Shown piece by piece: positions 9,095 through 19,205 of a stretch of 59,856 nucleotides of DNA (the stretch's first letter is position 1; the number at the start of each line of letters is the position of its first letter). The notes beneath the pieces are model-generated. The model made no database searches. It worked only from the letters and a program-made list of their open reading frames with translations, and was not told the origin of the DNA. Position numbers and translations under genes: made by a program. The stretch covers positions 1-59,856 of the forward strand of contig JWZX01003346.1 in NCBI GenBank assembly GCA_001275005.1. Direction: 5' to 3'. The DNA comes from Chrysochromulina tobinii (taxonomy: Eukaryota > Haptophyta > Prymnesiales > Chrysochromulinaceae).

Positions 9095-10336
9095 ATGCCC
9101 CAGCTGGCACCGTTGTCGTCACCATTACCTACTAGACCGCCACCGGCACCACCACCACCACGACCACCACCACCTCCAATGCCACCGCCGACCGCCTCAC
9201 AGCCTCAAGCTTCGGCTCCAACGAGAGCAACACCAGCAGCGAGGCGGCAAGAGAATCCCTTTCAGCCATCGCATCCATCGGTTAGGAAGCAGCGTGGCGG
9301 GGAAGAGGAGCCATTTCCTCCACGCGAGGGCTGGCGACGGCCACCGCTGCAGCCATCCGTCGCCGAGTCCCATCACTCTCCTCGAAGGCGACCGACCAGC
9401 CCAAAGCCGCATTGTGCGTTGCCACCCGCGCTCGCCTTGCGAGGATGCTTCCAGCCAGTCCGCGTGCGATCGCGAAGCACGCCGGCTTCGAGGAGCGGCG
9501 GCGATGACGCGCGCGGGAGTGGCCACGAGAGCCCACGAACTCGTTCGCCGAGGGCAACGCCAATGGCATTGACCAAGGGGCAACTGCAGCACAAACATGG
9601 CGGCAGCGCCGGCGTCGCCGTCGGTGGCACGAGTGGCAGCGCGGGCTTGGTGAGCCGCAGTCGCAACGGCCGCGATCGGCGTGAGCCTTACCACATGCAC
9701 ATGAGCCTGAGCGATGTTCATTTCCTCATTCGGGCCTCGGACCGCAGCGCCGCCGCCTACTTACGCACCGAGCGACGCTCGCCATGCGGCAACGATTGGC
9801 TCCTACCCCTAGAGATCTTGCTTGCGCGGCAGGCATGTGCACGGCGCGACGCGGACTTGGAAGCGGAGGCCCTGCGGCGCGAGCAAGAGGAAGCGGCCGC
9901 CCAGCGCGCCCGAGAACAGGCTACGCGCATCCTCGAGGCAACCCTCGAAGCGGTGCTTGTCGACGCCCTCAGTTCGAGTCTCGAAGAGTGGACGGCGCAG
10001 GTGGCGTACGACATATGGGTCGATCAGAAGGCGGGCTTGGCGAGCGAGGCCGCCCTTGACTTCCTGCTGTCGAGCGCCATGACCCACTGTGGTCTCATGC
10101 TCACCTTTGAGAGCGGGGGGGATGGCGGGCTCCTTGTCGCTTGGGTGGCAGAGGTGGATCGTGCTCTGCAGCGGGAGGCCTTCGAAGCATACGCCACGGC
10201 TGAGAGGGAGAAGAAGGAGAAGCTGCAACGTTTGCAGATCGAAGAGGAGGAGAAGGCGAAGAATCGCGCGGAGGCGATGGCGAAGAGCAAGGCGCTCAAA
10301 GGAGGTAGCATGCGCCAACTGACGAAAGAGTTGTAA
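9095..10336 (+). CDS. Unknown protein, Pro-rich N-terminus and charged coiled coil
   Basis: A 413-residue single exon from ATG 9095 (in-frame ATGs at 8963 and 8996 are alternatives). Residues 1 to about 190 are Pro/Arg/Ser-rich and disordered. From about MHMSLSDVHFLIRASDRSAA the sequence becomes ordered, with a helical region rich in Glu/Arg/Ala (EAEALRREQEEAAAQRAREQ) and a lysine/glutamate coiled tail (EKKEKLQRLQIEEEEKAKNR). The helix LEATLEAVLVDALSSSLEEW resembles cilia-associated proteins in style only. No family is recognised and no intron is needed. Confidence 0.55.
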   Translation: MPQLAPLSSPLPTRPPPAPPPPRPPPPPMPPPTASQPQASAPTRATPAARRQENPFQPSHPSVRKQRGGEEEPFPPREGWRRPPLQPSVAESHHSPRRRPTSPKPHCALPPALALRGCFQPVRVRSRSTPASRSGGDDARGSGHESPRTRSPRATPMALTKGQLQHKHGGSAGVAVGGTSGSAGLVSRSRNGRDRREPYHMHMSLSDVHFLIRASDRSAAAYLRTERRSPCGNDWLLPLEILLARQACARRDADLEAEALRREQEEAAAQRAREQATRILEATLEAVLVDALSSSLEEWTAQVAYDIWVDQKAGLASEAALDFLLSSAMTHCGLMLTFESGGDGGLLVAWVAEVDRALQREAFEAYATAEREKKEKLQRLQIEEEEKAKNRAEAMAKSKALKGGSMRQLTKEL

Positions 10337-10638
10337 AGTCAAAAGTGATTAGTGTTCATGCGTAGCGCACGTTCCCGCCCGAGGCATCCGATCGGATACA
10401 CGACATTCGATTAGGCGAGTTCGCAATTCTGCTCGCCCGAATGTGCTGCGCTCTACCGGGAACGCCGTGGCCACGCCGTAGAAGCTAGAACCCAGAGCGA
10501 GACGACGCCGACTACAGCAGAATACAAGGCGTCCGAAGTGCCGACGTTGCCTTGAACATGGGCTGCGACATAAGGCATCGACCCAGGACCTAAGGCCGGC
10601 TTCTACATAGTACATACATGTAGATGTACAGTCTAGGC
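10337..10638. other. Convergent intergenic region, 302 bp
   Basis: Between two convergent genes. It has a TA-rich palindromic stretch ACATAGTACATACATGT near 10605-10621 that could form a hairpin at the 3' ends. Nothing else was recognised. Confidence 0.4.
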
Positions 10639-11485
10639 CTAGAATTCGGCATCGACCTTCACCTTGATCGGGCCCTTCTTGGACTGACGTCCCGGCAGCA
10701 GAGAAAACAACCTCTTCGTCATCGAGGATTTGTGCACAGGCGCCGCTGAGCTTGCAGCAGGCGCCGGCGACAGTGAGCGCACCGGTGAACGAGGTGAACG
10801 AGCGCCAACCGGTGCATGAGCGCCATGGCGAGCGCCGTCCGGCGAGCGTATCGCTTTCGGCGAGCGTATCGGTGAATGAGTCGATACGAAGTCGCTGTTG
10901 ATGTCGTCGCCGTCGTCGGCGTCGATCGCTGCGAGCGCCCAACTATGCAGTGCATCCGAGCCGAACTTGCCATCCTCGTCACCGTAAGTGTCCAGAGCAG
11001 CAGGCTCACCAGAGACGGTGTTTTCGCTCAGGCGCCCCGTCGACTGCCACACACGCGCCGTGCTGGCGACTTCAGAGGCGAACGCCTCGGCGCCGCCGAT
11101 ACGGTACATGCTTCTCTCAAAGTCCGAGAGTGGCTGAGGCAGGTGAAGGGGTGACGGCGCTCCGGTATGGAGACCCCAGATTGGTAGTGTCACCGTCAGC
11201 AGCGTGCAACTCACGTAGCCTCGGCAGTTCAATTACAGCAACATCACTTCCATTCTGCGCAGCTTCTTGGGCGGCGCGGTACCGGGCCAAGGCGGGTAAC
11301 AAATTCTCCTTTTCCAACTCCTTCTCACGCAACAATTTCTCCTTTTCCGACTCGGTCTCCACAGCGGACGCAGGCAGCTTTTCCATCGGTGTTGCAGGTA
11401 AGTCTCGCTCGCCACCAAAGAAGATGTTGACGAAGACATTCTTATCGGCGCGTTTGCCACCGCGATGGGCACAGCACCCAAACAT
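10639..11485 (-). CDS. Unknown Ser/Pro-rich protein, two exons, junction unresolved
   Basis: The start is ATG 11485 (MFGCCAHRGGKRADK). The first part has a Glu/Lys coiled stretch (EKEKLLREKELEKENL) and reads in one frame to about 11120. The second part reads in another frame from about 11165 to 10639, ending IKVKVDAEF. It holds SPIRSPKAIRSP and PRSPVRSLSP, Ser-Pro motifs typical of phosphorylation or microtubule-binding regions. A small intron or an indel between about 11120 and 11250 must switch frame. GTGAGT at 11207 and GTGACA near 11191 are donors but do not join in frame to the best acceptor CCTCAG, so I leave the junction open. The MFGCC start may be acylated. No function is proposed. 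Confidence 0.5.
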
Positions 11486-11676
11486 TGCCTTTGCTGTGCT
11501 CGCCTGGCACAACACACGAGACTCTCAACGTGTTGAGAGGCGCCGCCCCGCATGCAAATGCGAAGTAGACTTGAGACCATAACTGAACCTGCGACTTCAC
11601 GATAGCGTACTGTGGAGGGGGTTTTCTACATGCGTCGCAAGGACACTCCTAAAGGTCAGCCTTGACAAAATCGGCG

Positions 11677-12753
11677 ATGCCGTCGGCCGATCGCTCCTAC
11701 GCGGGCGAGCTGTGGCGCATGCCGAAGGAGCTCCTCTCGCTGCCCGAGGCCGATCGCAAGCTGCTTAGCAAGGAGTACGTTATCGAGTCACCGCCAGGCG
11801 GCTTCGCCGAGAACGCTCTCACGCAGCAGGCGCCAATCTCGCTTGCCGAGGAAGCACTCGTGATCGGGACGCTGCTCATCGTCATGGGCGGGCCGCTGCT
11901 GCTGCTGCCGACTCTGTTCCTGTGCCTGGTCTTCGGCTCGTGGACATCGGTTGTCGCGTGGGTGCTTGTGGTTGCCCTGCTCGCCATGCACCCGCTGCCG
12001 GAATGCTCGAAGGCTGCGCGCGAATCCATCTTTGCGACCGCCCTGTACAAGTATTTTACGTACCGCTTCGTGTGGTCAGGCGACGCGCGCGAAAAGGCCG
12101 AGGCCGCGCCGGCGTGGATCGGCGCCGGCCCTCCGCATGGCGTGCTGCCCTTTGCGAACGTGCTCTCGATCCCGGCGATCAACACCTTCGCGTGCCGCCA
12201 TTTCGTAGGAGCTGGCGCAAGCGTAGTGGAGAAGACGCCCTTCCTGCGCTACATGAGCCTGTTCGGCATGATCGACGTGAGCGCGCGCAGCATCACCAAG
12301 GCGCTCGCTCGCGGCACCTGCGTTGGCCTAGTACCCGACGGCATCGCGGGCATTTTCCGGACGAATGCGAGAGACGAGGTTGTCAAGCTCAAGGAGCGCA
12401 AGGGGATCGCGAAGCTGGCGCTGCGCACGGGCACGCCCATCGTGCCCGCCTACTCCGTCGGCAACTCGCGCGCCTATACGGCCGTCTTTGACCGTTGGGG
12501 CCTTCTTGAGATCGTCTCGCGCAAGGCACAGGCCTCGATCTTTCTCTACTTCGGCCGCTTCTACCTGCCCATCCCGCGCCGCGTAAACATCACGATGCTC
12601 ATCGGCGAGCCGATTATGGTCGACAAGGTGGAGGAGCCCACGCCCGCGCAGATCGATGCGCTGCACGAGCGCTATCTGATGGAGATGAAGGCCCTATTTG
12701 ATCGGCATAAGGCGTCGCTTGGGTGGGGGCACCTCAACCTCATCTACGAGTGA
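11677..12753 (+). CDS. DGAT2: Diacylglycerol acyltransferase, type 2 family
   Basis: A 358-residue single exon from ATG 11677. Two close hydrophobic segments (about residues 55-105) form the membrane hairpin of DGAT2 proteins. The acyltransferase region has GAGPPHGVLPFANV in place of the classical HPHG block, ARGTCVGLVPDGIAGIF, ERKGIAKLALRTGTPIVPAY and MLIGEPI. The enzyme makes triacylglycerol from diacylglycerol and acyl-CoA at the ER and lipid droplet. The PPHG variant and short N-terminus fit algal DGAT2 branches; a monoacylglycerol or wax-ester role is possible. Confidence 0.85.
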   Translation: MPSADRSYAGELWRMPKELLSLPEADRKLLSKEYVIESPPGGFAENALTQQAPISLAEEALVIGTLLIVMGGPLLLLPTLFLCLVFGSWTSVVAWVLVVALLAMHPLPECSKAARESIFATALYKYFTYRFVWSGDAREKAEAAPAWIGAGPPHGVLPFANVLSIPAINTFACRHFVGAGASVVEKTPFLRYMSLFGMIDVSARSITKALARGTCVGLVPDGIAGIFRTNARDEVVKLKERKGIAKLALRTGTPIVPAYSVGNSRAYTAVFDRWGLLEIVSRKAQASIFLYFGRFYLPIPRRVNITMLIGEPIMVDKVEEPTPAQIDALHERYLMEMKALFDRHKASLGWGHLNLIYE

Positions 12754-13202
12754 AGTTAAGCGGCAGTCTGTCGACCCCTCTTGGCTGTGTGGCCTTTGAC
12801 GATGTTGGAGAGGTGGTCACGGTGCTGTGGGGAGATGGCCGTTTTTGGAGCACGCGGAGAGCATTGGATACCGGGTACTGTAGGATTCCTAGCGGGTCCC
12901 GTGCTCAAGGAAGACTGTGCTGTGTGTAGCTCTCACAGCACTGTATAGGTGTGGCTCAAAAACCACTCGCAGTCGAGCCGATTTGTCCTCATGGTCCATC
13001 CGTTCACGGCGAAAAACGCCGTTCCGGGCATCCCCCGTGAGTTGCGTATCCACAAGAGTTGCGAGAGACAACACAGGAGTGCGTGGGGTGCCTGCGCTGT
13101 CAAGCGCGTCGTGACTCGCGTCCCCGGCCATCGCTGCGAGCAGCACACCCCACGGCCGTGACCCCGGTTGCCTCCCCAAACGCCTCCGCAGGCTGTGCCA
13201 CC
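12754..13202. other. Intergenic, 449 bp
   Basis: Holds the DGAT2 3' end and the NDUFB10-like promoter. No gene or repeat was recognised. Confidence 0.4.
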
Positions 13203-13590
13203 ATGTCGGGCATGTACCCGCCCACGCGGCCAGAGCTCACGGGCGAGCCCAAGGATGCTTTTGCCGTGCACATGGAGGTGGACACGCAGGTGCGCGAGTA
13301 CCTGATCGCCGTGGAGAAGGTCAAAATCATGCAGGCCAAGCTCAAGGCCTGCTACGAGAAGTCCGGACCCAACCACTTTGAGGACTGCAAAGAGCTGCGC
13401 GAGACGTTGTGGGAGAAACTCAACACGCCCAACTATGGCGCACCCGGCCCGTCACGATCGGTACGTGCGCGCAATCGCGCGCCCTCGCGCAGGAGCCCCG
13501 CCACCCTCCCATCGCGCACACCCACGCTCACCCCGCCATTGCTTCCCACGCGCCGCGCAGTCGTCCAAGTACATGATCAACAACAGCTGA
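13203..13590 (+). CDS. NDUFB10: NADH dehydrogenase 1 beta subcomplex subunit 10-like (PDSW)
   Basis: A 95-residue protein from exons 13203-13460 and 13561-13590. The start has a near-perfect context (GCCACCATGT). The sequence VREYLIAVEKVKIMQAKLKACYEKSGPNHFEDCKEL is cited here in part only: VREYLIAVEKVKIMQAKLK then CYEKSGPNHFEDCKEL, which lines up with plant PDSW (VREKWIQIEKAKILREKVK, CYRVEGVNHYQKC). This is a membrane-arm accessory subunit of mitochondrial complex I. A GTACGT/GCGCAG intron joins Gly-Pro-Ser-Arg-Ser to the terminal SSKYMINNS in phase 0. Confidence 0.8.
13461..13560 (+). other. Intron (100 bp) of NDUFB10-like gene
   Basis: GTACGTGCGC donor, C/T-rich tract, acceptor CCGCGCAG. 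It shows neither flanking duplication nor modules A/B, so it is an ordinary intron for comparison. Confidence 0.8.
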
Positions 13591-14163
13591 GAGGCGCAGC
13601 GGCTTTTCTGGGCCTTTGGCGCCTTGGCTATTGCGCATGGACGGTGCGCGCCGAGGGCAAGCTCGCCCGTCGGGGTACGGGCGTCGTCTCAACTGGCCTC
13701 CGTGGAACCGCGGCCGTTAGAGAGCCCTGATGTTGGCAGGAGTGCCCTCGCGGCGCCGCATGCGCGCGACTGGAAAGTGTATACGCGCCGCTTGACCCCG
13801 ACGGGTACTCTACATCGTAATTAACGTTTTCAAACCGGCTGTGCCGCTCGTAAAAAATAAAAGAACAGGCAAAGGGCATGACAGGCAGCTGGAGAACTGC
13901 CGCGTGCGCGCAAGCTTTTATTGGGCGGTTAAGGCGTAGATGGCACGCCGCAGGCGCAGCCTCTGACGCCTGACAGAGCCTCGGGCGGGAGCGAGCGCGA
14001 AGCCGCACGCGCGCGCACCAGCCACATAATACGCGGGTCTCGCCTCTCGGGTCGATGCGCGAGGGCCCTGGCAACGCCGCGGACCCGGCCGCCGCCCACT
14101 CGGCCCGATGCACCCACGCTGCGAAGCAAGCATGCAGGCGACGCCCGGGACGGCGCCTCCGGC
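13591..14163. other. Convergent intergenic region, 573 bp
   Basis: Between two convergent mitochondrial-protein genes. Open frames here are low-complexity Arg/Ala strings. Nothing else was recognised. Confidence 0.4.
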
Positions 14164-14859
14164 TCACGACTGCGCGATCTTGGAGATGGCCGCTTCCCGT
14201 ACGAGCGTGGCGCACCTGTCGAGGTCGTCGACGGCCTCCTGGCACTTGAACACCTTCTCGCCCGCGGGGGCACCGCGCATCGTCTGATAGCACAGCAGCA
14301 CCGCCTGCCGTTGCTCCTTGCACATCATATCCATTTTTGGCGCGCGGTACTCGCGCGCCTGCAGCGCCTCGATGCGCTTGCGCAGCTCGCGCTCCTGCTG
14401 TGCATTCGCACGCTGCTGCTCCTCGAGCTTGTCCTGTCGCTCCCCCGACTGCTGCACCGCCTGCGCACGCAGAGCGACGGGAGCATGTCAGAGAGCATGC
14501 CATCGTGTGTGCGTGCCGCTCCGCGGCGGCCTCGAGGCGTGGACACACCTGCTGCTGCATGGCGTCGTAGGCGCCCTTCTGGTAGGCCTGCTGCAGCAGC
14601 TCGTTCAAATCCTGCATCGACCTCGGCGCCTCCTCTCGCGGCGCCGTGGCATTCAGCAAGCCCGGCGTGACCTGGGGGCAGCGGCGCGGCGCAAAGTGGG
14701 TTCAAGTCTCTGTGTGCGTGCGTTGGGCAAGTGGGAGGGGGTGGCGCTGATGGGTGTGGCTGGTACACGGCGGGAGCGGCGCACCCGCACGCCGAATCCA
14801 CCCGGCGCCGGCGCCGACGCGCCAGCGCTCTCCGACGCCGCCGACTGTCGATTGCCCAT
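14164..14859 (-). CDS. MICOS MIC19/MIC25-like twin CX9C protein
   Basis: A 162-residue protein from exons 14859-14791, 14671-14549 and 14460-14164. It starts MGNRQS, an N-myristoylation signal as in animal CHCHD3/6. A helical middle (ERQDKLEEQQRANAQQEREL) precedes the C-terminal CHCH domain, with CKEQRQAVLLC and CQEAVDDLDRC, a twin CX9C pair. Introns 14790-14672 (GTGCGG..CCCCAG) and 14548-14461 (GTGTGT..GTGCGCAG) both join in phase 0. The family links cristae junctions and the outer membrane in the intermembrane space through MIA40 import. A TTGACTTG-rich array sits directly before the ATG. Confidence 0.8.
14461..14548 (-). other. Intron 2 (88 bp) of the MIC19-like gene
   Basis: GTGTGTCCAC donor after CAGCAGCAG, acceptor CTGCGTGCGCAG. 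Conventional. Confidence 0.75.
14672..14790 (-). other. Intron 1 (119 bp) of the MIC19-like gene
   Basis: GTGCGGGTGC donor after GGATTCGGC, acceptor GCTGCCCCCAG. Conventional; no module A/B. Confidence 0.7.
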
Positions 14860-14865
14860 CGTGGT

Positions 14866-14898
14866 CAAGCAAGACAAGTCAAGCCAAGTCAAGTGAAC
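14866..14898 (-). promoter_or_regulatory. TTGACTTG array upstream of MIC19-like gene
   Basis: On the minus strand this reads CACTTGACTTGGCTTGACTT followed by GTCTTGCTTGAC, ending 7 bases before the ATG. The same array type occurs before other starts in the window. Confidence 0.5.
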
Positions 14899-15172
14899 TT
14901 CGCGGTTTCATGTTCACAGCATCGAGCTCGACGACAAGAGGACAAGAACACACAAAATTGCAGTACTGCGAGGCCGTCGTGTTTAGTTCGCGCTGTGCGT
15001 TGGTACATGTACAGCGGTTCCGACCGAAAGCGACAGTCCCTTGGCACGGGATCCGCCTCAGTTTGCAACAGCCCCGGGGACCGAACCCTCGGGATTCTTG
15101 ACACGAAGGGAAACGGCGGCATGACACGTCTACAAACGGAATCACAAGTGAATCCGTCCATCTTTTTGTACG
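14899..15172. other. Divergent promoter region
   Basis: Separates the MIC19-like start (minus) and the small membrane protein start (plus). Besides the array at its left edge nothing was recognised. Confidence 0.4.
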
Positions 15173-15724
15173 ATGCAGAAATCAACGCCACAGATGGCGG
15201 TCGTCTCGCTGCTCCTGTTCTCTGTCCCTGCCGTATCTGCGACGGAGGGAACTCTCGCGTGTGCCGTCGTGGCCTGTACCGGTGCGGCGCTTTCCACGAG
15301 CGGCCTAGCCACGCTCGTTGACCCGTCATGGAGGGTATCCAGGAAAGATTCTCGACGCGAGCGAAAGGATGCGGCTGCAGACAAGCGCAAGGAGGCGCAT
15401 CTGTCGCTGCAGCCGGCCGTCGGCGGCCTCGCTCTTGTCAGCTGGGGCGTGGTCAAGCTTGCCGTGCTCAGGAGTGCGCCCAACCTCGTGCACGACCTCG
15501 CGAGGGTCAACTTGGTCGTGGTGATGGCTCTGTGGCTTCGAAACGGCAAGCGACTCGGCCGGTGGCTGCCCGGTCTGCCCGAGCGCGCCGTCTCCATCCT
15601 CGCCGGCCTCTACGCGTGCATCGGCCTCGGCCTCAAGGGCATTCCTCGTCCCGGGTCCGACCGCTTCCCCGACCGCTTCCTCACGCACGTGATGAAGCCC
15701 GGTGCCCCGCTGCACCTGGCATGA
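15173..15724 (+). CDS. Unknown small membrane protein
   Basis: A 183-residue single exon from ATG 15173. Residues 1-22 resemble a signal peptide (MAVVSLLLFSVPAVSA). Further hydrophobic helices are near 30-50, 82-105 (VGGLALVSWGVVKLAVL) and 108-122, with a last amphipathic helix near 140-158. A basic loop (RKDSRRERKDAAADKRKE) separates the first two. The C-terminus has FPDRFLTHVMKPG. Three to four membrane spans are likely. I do not recognise the family. Confidence 0.6.
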   Translation: MQKSTPQMAVVSLLLFSVPAVSATEGTLACAVVACTGAALSTSGLATLVDPSWRVSRKDSRRERKDAAADKRKEAHLSLQPAVGGLALVSWGVVKLAVLRSAPNLVHDLARVNLVVVMALWLRNGKRLGRWLPGLPERAVSILAGLYACIGLGLKGIPRPGSDRFPDRFLTHVMKPGAPLHLA

Positions 15725-16096
15725 GCCGACGCTCGCCCGCTTGTAACATATTGAGCCAGCCCCGGCTCTGTATCCTTTGTAATCTTGACCACGTGTCACA
15801 GCCCGTGGAGAGCATTGGCCCGACCGGGCCTCAGCCATGGCGCGATGTACATACGCTCTCCGCGCGCGCCGGCGGCCCGGCCCGGGGTGCCGCGCGCGAA
15901 TGAGCAGTCCGGAGACGAAGGTCAGAGTAGCTCTCATGCAATTTCGACCGCGTCCGCGAAGTTTTTTTGAATATATTTAAGAACCCAATAGTGATGGTGC
16001 TTGCGCCTTCGCGCGCGCGTGGGAGATCGATCCCGGCAACTAACATCGTGCGCTGGCGCGTCGGCTTCGGCTTCGGCGATGCTGGCATGGCGTTTA
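15725..16096. other. Convergent intergenic region, 372 bp
   Basis: Has an AT-rich patch TTTTTTTGAATATATTTAAG near 15963-15982, likely associated with the 3' ends. No gene was recognised. Confidence 0.4.
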
Positions 16097-16678
16097 CTAG
16101 TTGTAATTGAACGCAATCTCATGGATGGTCGAGTCGTTCGCGTCTAGGCCGAGCGAGTTCATCCGACGGCCCATCCTCTCGTTGCGCACCGGTGCCAGCT
16201 CCGGCATGCTCATCACGTGCGGCACGACGACGGGCGGCGGCTCAGGCTTGCGCAGCTTCGCTTCGAGGACGGTGCGGTCGACTGGCTTGACGTCCAGCGG
16301 GCGATGCGCGGCGAAGGCCTGCTTTGAGCATGAGCCTTGGCGCAGGTGCAGAAAAGGTGCAGGTCTCCTCGAGCGTGCTTCTGTCCATCTCGAGCTGTAG
16401 CCGGTTATCGGGTCGGAGTTGCCCTTGAGACCTGCGAAGCATGCCCACTCGTTGCACGACCGTCCTTTCTGCAGGTTGGGTGCGGGCGCATAGCACGGGT
16501 CCGGGTACAGCGACTTGGTCGACATGTGGTAGTCGAGCAGCTCGCGGTTCGCAAAGGTGGCGTACGAAGGCCGATGCGTCTGAGATAGCCGGTCCTCCTT
16601 GCTGACCCAGCGTTGCCAACCAATTAGGTTGGCACCGTCGGCGGCCTCAAAGGCCTTGACGACGCCATCCAATGGCAT
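16097..16678 (-). CDS. Unknown conserved-looking protein
   Basis: A 193-residue frame from ATG 16678 (MPLDGVVKAFEAADGANLIG). It continues upstream to 16945, but that part reads as low-quality sequence. Features are a Trp-rich start (IGWQRWVSKEDR), HRPSYATFANRELLDYHMS, a Cys pair in CNEWACFAGLK, and a C-terminus rich in Pro/Met (PPPVVVPHVMSMPELAPVR) ending STIHEIAFNYN. The middle (about residues 95-120) is Arg/Ser-rich and may hide an error or splice. No family was recognised. Confidence 0.5.
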   Translation of the reverse strand: MPLDGVVKAFEAADGANLIGWQRWVSKEDRLSQTHRPSYATFANRELLDYHMSTKSLYPDPCYAPAPNLQKGRSCNEWACFAGLKGNSDPITGYSSRWTEARSRRPAPFLHLRQGSCSKQAFAAHRPLDVKPVDRTVLEAKLRKPEPPPVVVPHVMSMPELAPVRNERMGRRMNSLGLDANDSTIHEIAFNYN

Positions 16679-17028
16679 AAGGAGTCGAGCTGTCTGTGAT
16701 CGTCTCCTGCCACAGCTTGCACACCATTGAAACGGTGCGAACTTGCCGAAAGGAGAAAGAGAGAAAGACACACGCTGTTCACGACCACTGGGAAAGGTGC
16801 TAGAGTCACAAGCGGGCGTACTCGTCGGCGCTTGAAATGAATCAAGCGCCTTGGGAGACGATGCCGAATACCGTACCGGTGTTACATGTTCAGTCACCGT
16901 ATTCGGTCTAACCACAAGTCCGTGCTGGGAGCACGGCGCCTTCATTTAACTTGACAGTGTTTTTAGAGAGCTTCCACGAGCGTGATCGTTTTCGGCAATT
17001 TGACTCAAGTAATCAGCAGCACCGCTTC
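16679..17028. other. Divergent promoter region, 350 bp
   Basis: Between divergent starts at 16678 and 17029. It contains a single TTAACTTGACAGTG near 16946-16959, similar to the TTGACTTGAC motif elsewhere. Confidence 0.4.
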
Positions 17029-19169
17029 ATGTCGAAGTCGTACTTGATGGCAGCGTCCACTCGCGCAGCCGACGCTGACGCTGCTGGAGGTCACTCTGCG
17101 CCGGCCGCGGTGCGCTTTGAGGGCGACGCGGATGGCGCTCTTGCGCGCGCATATGAGTGTGACGGCCAGTCCAAGGCCATGGAGATGAAGTACCCCATGC
17201 ATTGCATGAAGATGTCTGACTTCTTGCAACTCACTATGCTGGAGGCGCACAACGGCCTGGTCGAGCGCGGGCTCGTGGTGCCGCTCAACTTCGACGGTAA
17301 GCATGCAGGCGTGGAAATCCAGTTTGTGTCTCATCAGTGGTTGGGCTACACAGTCGCCGATCCCAACGGCGATCACCTCACGACGATGCAGGCCGCCTTC
17401 CGGATCGCTATCGACGAAGGCAAAGGGCTCTTCAAGAGTCATGAAGACTGGAAAGCTTATGCCGAGGGTATGACAACTACCAACGCGACATCCACAAGTT
17501 TGGTTCAAACGCGGAGAGTGCGTCTCTCGGCACTGGCTCCTCGGCCTGTGAGGCGGGAGCCAGTCCAGAGATGGACGTGGAGAGGCGCCTTGCCCTCAGA
17601 CACGAGACCTTCAAAGCCAACGTAGCGGACAGTTGGGTTTGGATGGACTTTCTGTCTGTGCCGCAGACTGTGGGCCTCTCGGATGTCGCGGCTGTCCAAG
17701 AGGCCATCAGCAAGCAGGCGGATGCCATTCGCTCCATCCCTTCTTACATCCGCCACGCCACCACCTTCTGGATCTGCACGCCGCAGGGCGCCAAGCACGA
17801 GAGCGGCGAGCTGTGCTCGTATGCCACGTGGAGCGCTCGCGGGTGGTGCCGGCTCGAGGAGACCACTATCGCGCTGCTCAACTTGGCGACGCACGCCCGA
17901 CCTATCATGCTCACCGACCCAGTAGGCGCTCGGCCGTTGGCGGTGACCCCGGACAGCGTCGACCGGATGTCAGTCCACGTGCAGCGGCGCAATTCGGTGC
18001 TCACAGGCGCCTTCTCGTGCTGCCGGTTGAAGCACCAGGTGCAAACGCTCAACGGTAACTTCGCACCGATCCCGTGCGACAAGATCATCCTGCGCAAGGT
18101 GCTTGCGGAGGTCTACGTAGAGGGCTTGAGCATCGCGCGCGACCTATGGCAGCGCGACAAGGAGCACGACACACGCGACATAGAAGGGATGGGCACGTTC
18201 TGGTCGAGCATGATGGCCGGCATCACTGGGCAAGATCCGAGTTTTGCGCTCTGGTACTTCCATAGGAGCCTGCGGCAAGCGTATTTCGCCGAGGGCGTCG
18301 ACGAGCCTGACTTTGTGGCGTTGGGCTGGTCGAAGCCGTTCGAGGAGCTCACGGCGGAGGATTGCGAGCACTACTGTGCGCGCTGGGGGATGAAGTGGCG
18401 GCCTGACCACTCTGTGGAGAAGGCGGCGGGATGCTATTGGCCTGCGCAGGTGATTGCATGCTGATTGCAGGTTGATTGCAGGCTGATTGCAGGCTGATTG
18501 CATGATTATTGCATTCTGATTGCAGTTTGATTGCATACTGAGTGCGTGCTGATTGCATGCTGATCGCAGGTGATTGCATGCTGATTGAAGGTTGATTGCA
18601 TGCTGATTGAATGCTGATTGCATGCTGATTGCATGTGGCAGGAGGGCAACTTGCCCATGCTGCGCTACTTTGTGGAGGTGCTCGGAATGGACCCAATGAT
18701 GGCTAATGTGATCGGTGTCTCGACACTGCACTGCGCGGCGCGCCATGGCTTCAACAAGATCATATGTTACCTCGTGGCGAAGGCGGGTGAGCGTGTGGGT
18801 CATGGCACGCCTGAGCTGCGCGCGTGGCTCAATCAGCGCACGAATAGCCTGAAGCTTTCGCCCATCGACGGAGCTGCTGTGTGCGGCCACCCGAGTACCA
18901 TCAAGTTGCTCGCTTCGCTCGGCGCTGATATCCACGCGCGCCGCTCCAACGGTCGTACGCCGCTGCACTCGGCAGCCGCGTATGGGCACGCGGCCTGTGT
19001 GGGTGAGCTGCTAGCGCTCGGCGCGGATCCCGAAGCGCAGGCAGACGACGGTAGCAAGCCTGCCGACCTCGTGACACACTCGTGCTCTCTCTCTGCATGG
19101 CCGACGACACAACATGACGAGTGTCTCGAGCTCCTCGACGCAGCCGTAAGGGAGAAGAAGAAGGCATGA
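17029..19169 (+). CDS. Sensor-like protein with C-terminal ankyrin repeats, one frameshift
   Basis: About 649 residues from exons 17029-18449 and 18642-19169. The N-terminal half holds EIQFVSHQWLGYTVADPNGD, DSWVWMDFLSVPQ, SIPSYIRHATTFWICTPQG and SARGWCRLEETTIALLN, a domain plan seen in protist HET/TIR-like proteins. The C-terminal half has ankyrin repeats (STLHCAARHGFNKIICYLVA, SPIDGAAVCGHPSTIKLLAS, TPLHSAAAYGHAACVGELLA). At 17466-17469 the frame breaks: GAG GG then TAT GAC AAC continues only if one base is added after GAGGG. This is more likely a homopolymer error than a dead gene, because coding quality stays high on both sides. The intron at 18450-18641 is a minisatellite. Confidence 0.7.
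18450..18641 (+). other. Minisatellite intron (192 bp) of CTGATTGCATG units
   Basis: CAG|GTGATT donor and GTGGCAG acceptor, phase 0. Nearly the whole intron is an 11-12-bp repeat (CTGATTGCATG, CTGATTGCAGG, TTGATTGCAGG), with many internal AG and AGGT steps. The core CTGATTGC is shared with module A of the introner-like elements. Confidence 0.8.
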
Positions 19170-19205
19170 AGAAGGCAGCAGCATGACGTGGCTGAGTGCA
19201 GCTGC

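Noticed and set aside
11110-11250. GTGAGT..CCTCAG intron in the Ser/Pro-rich gene
   Set aside because: The best donor and acceptor do not join in frame, so I did not place an exact intron.
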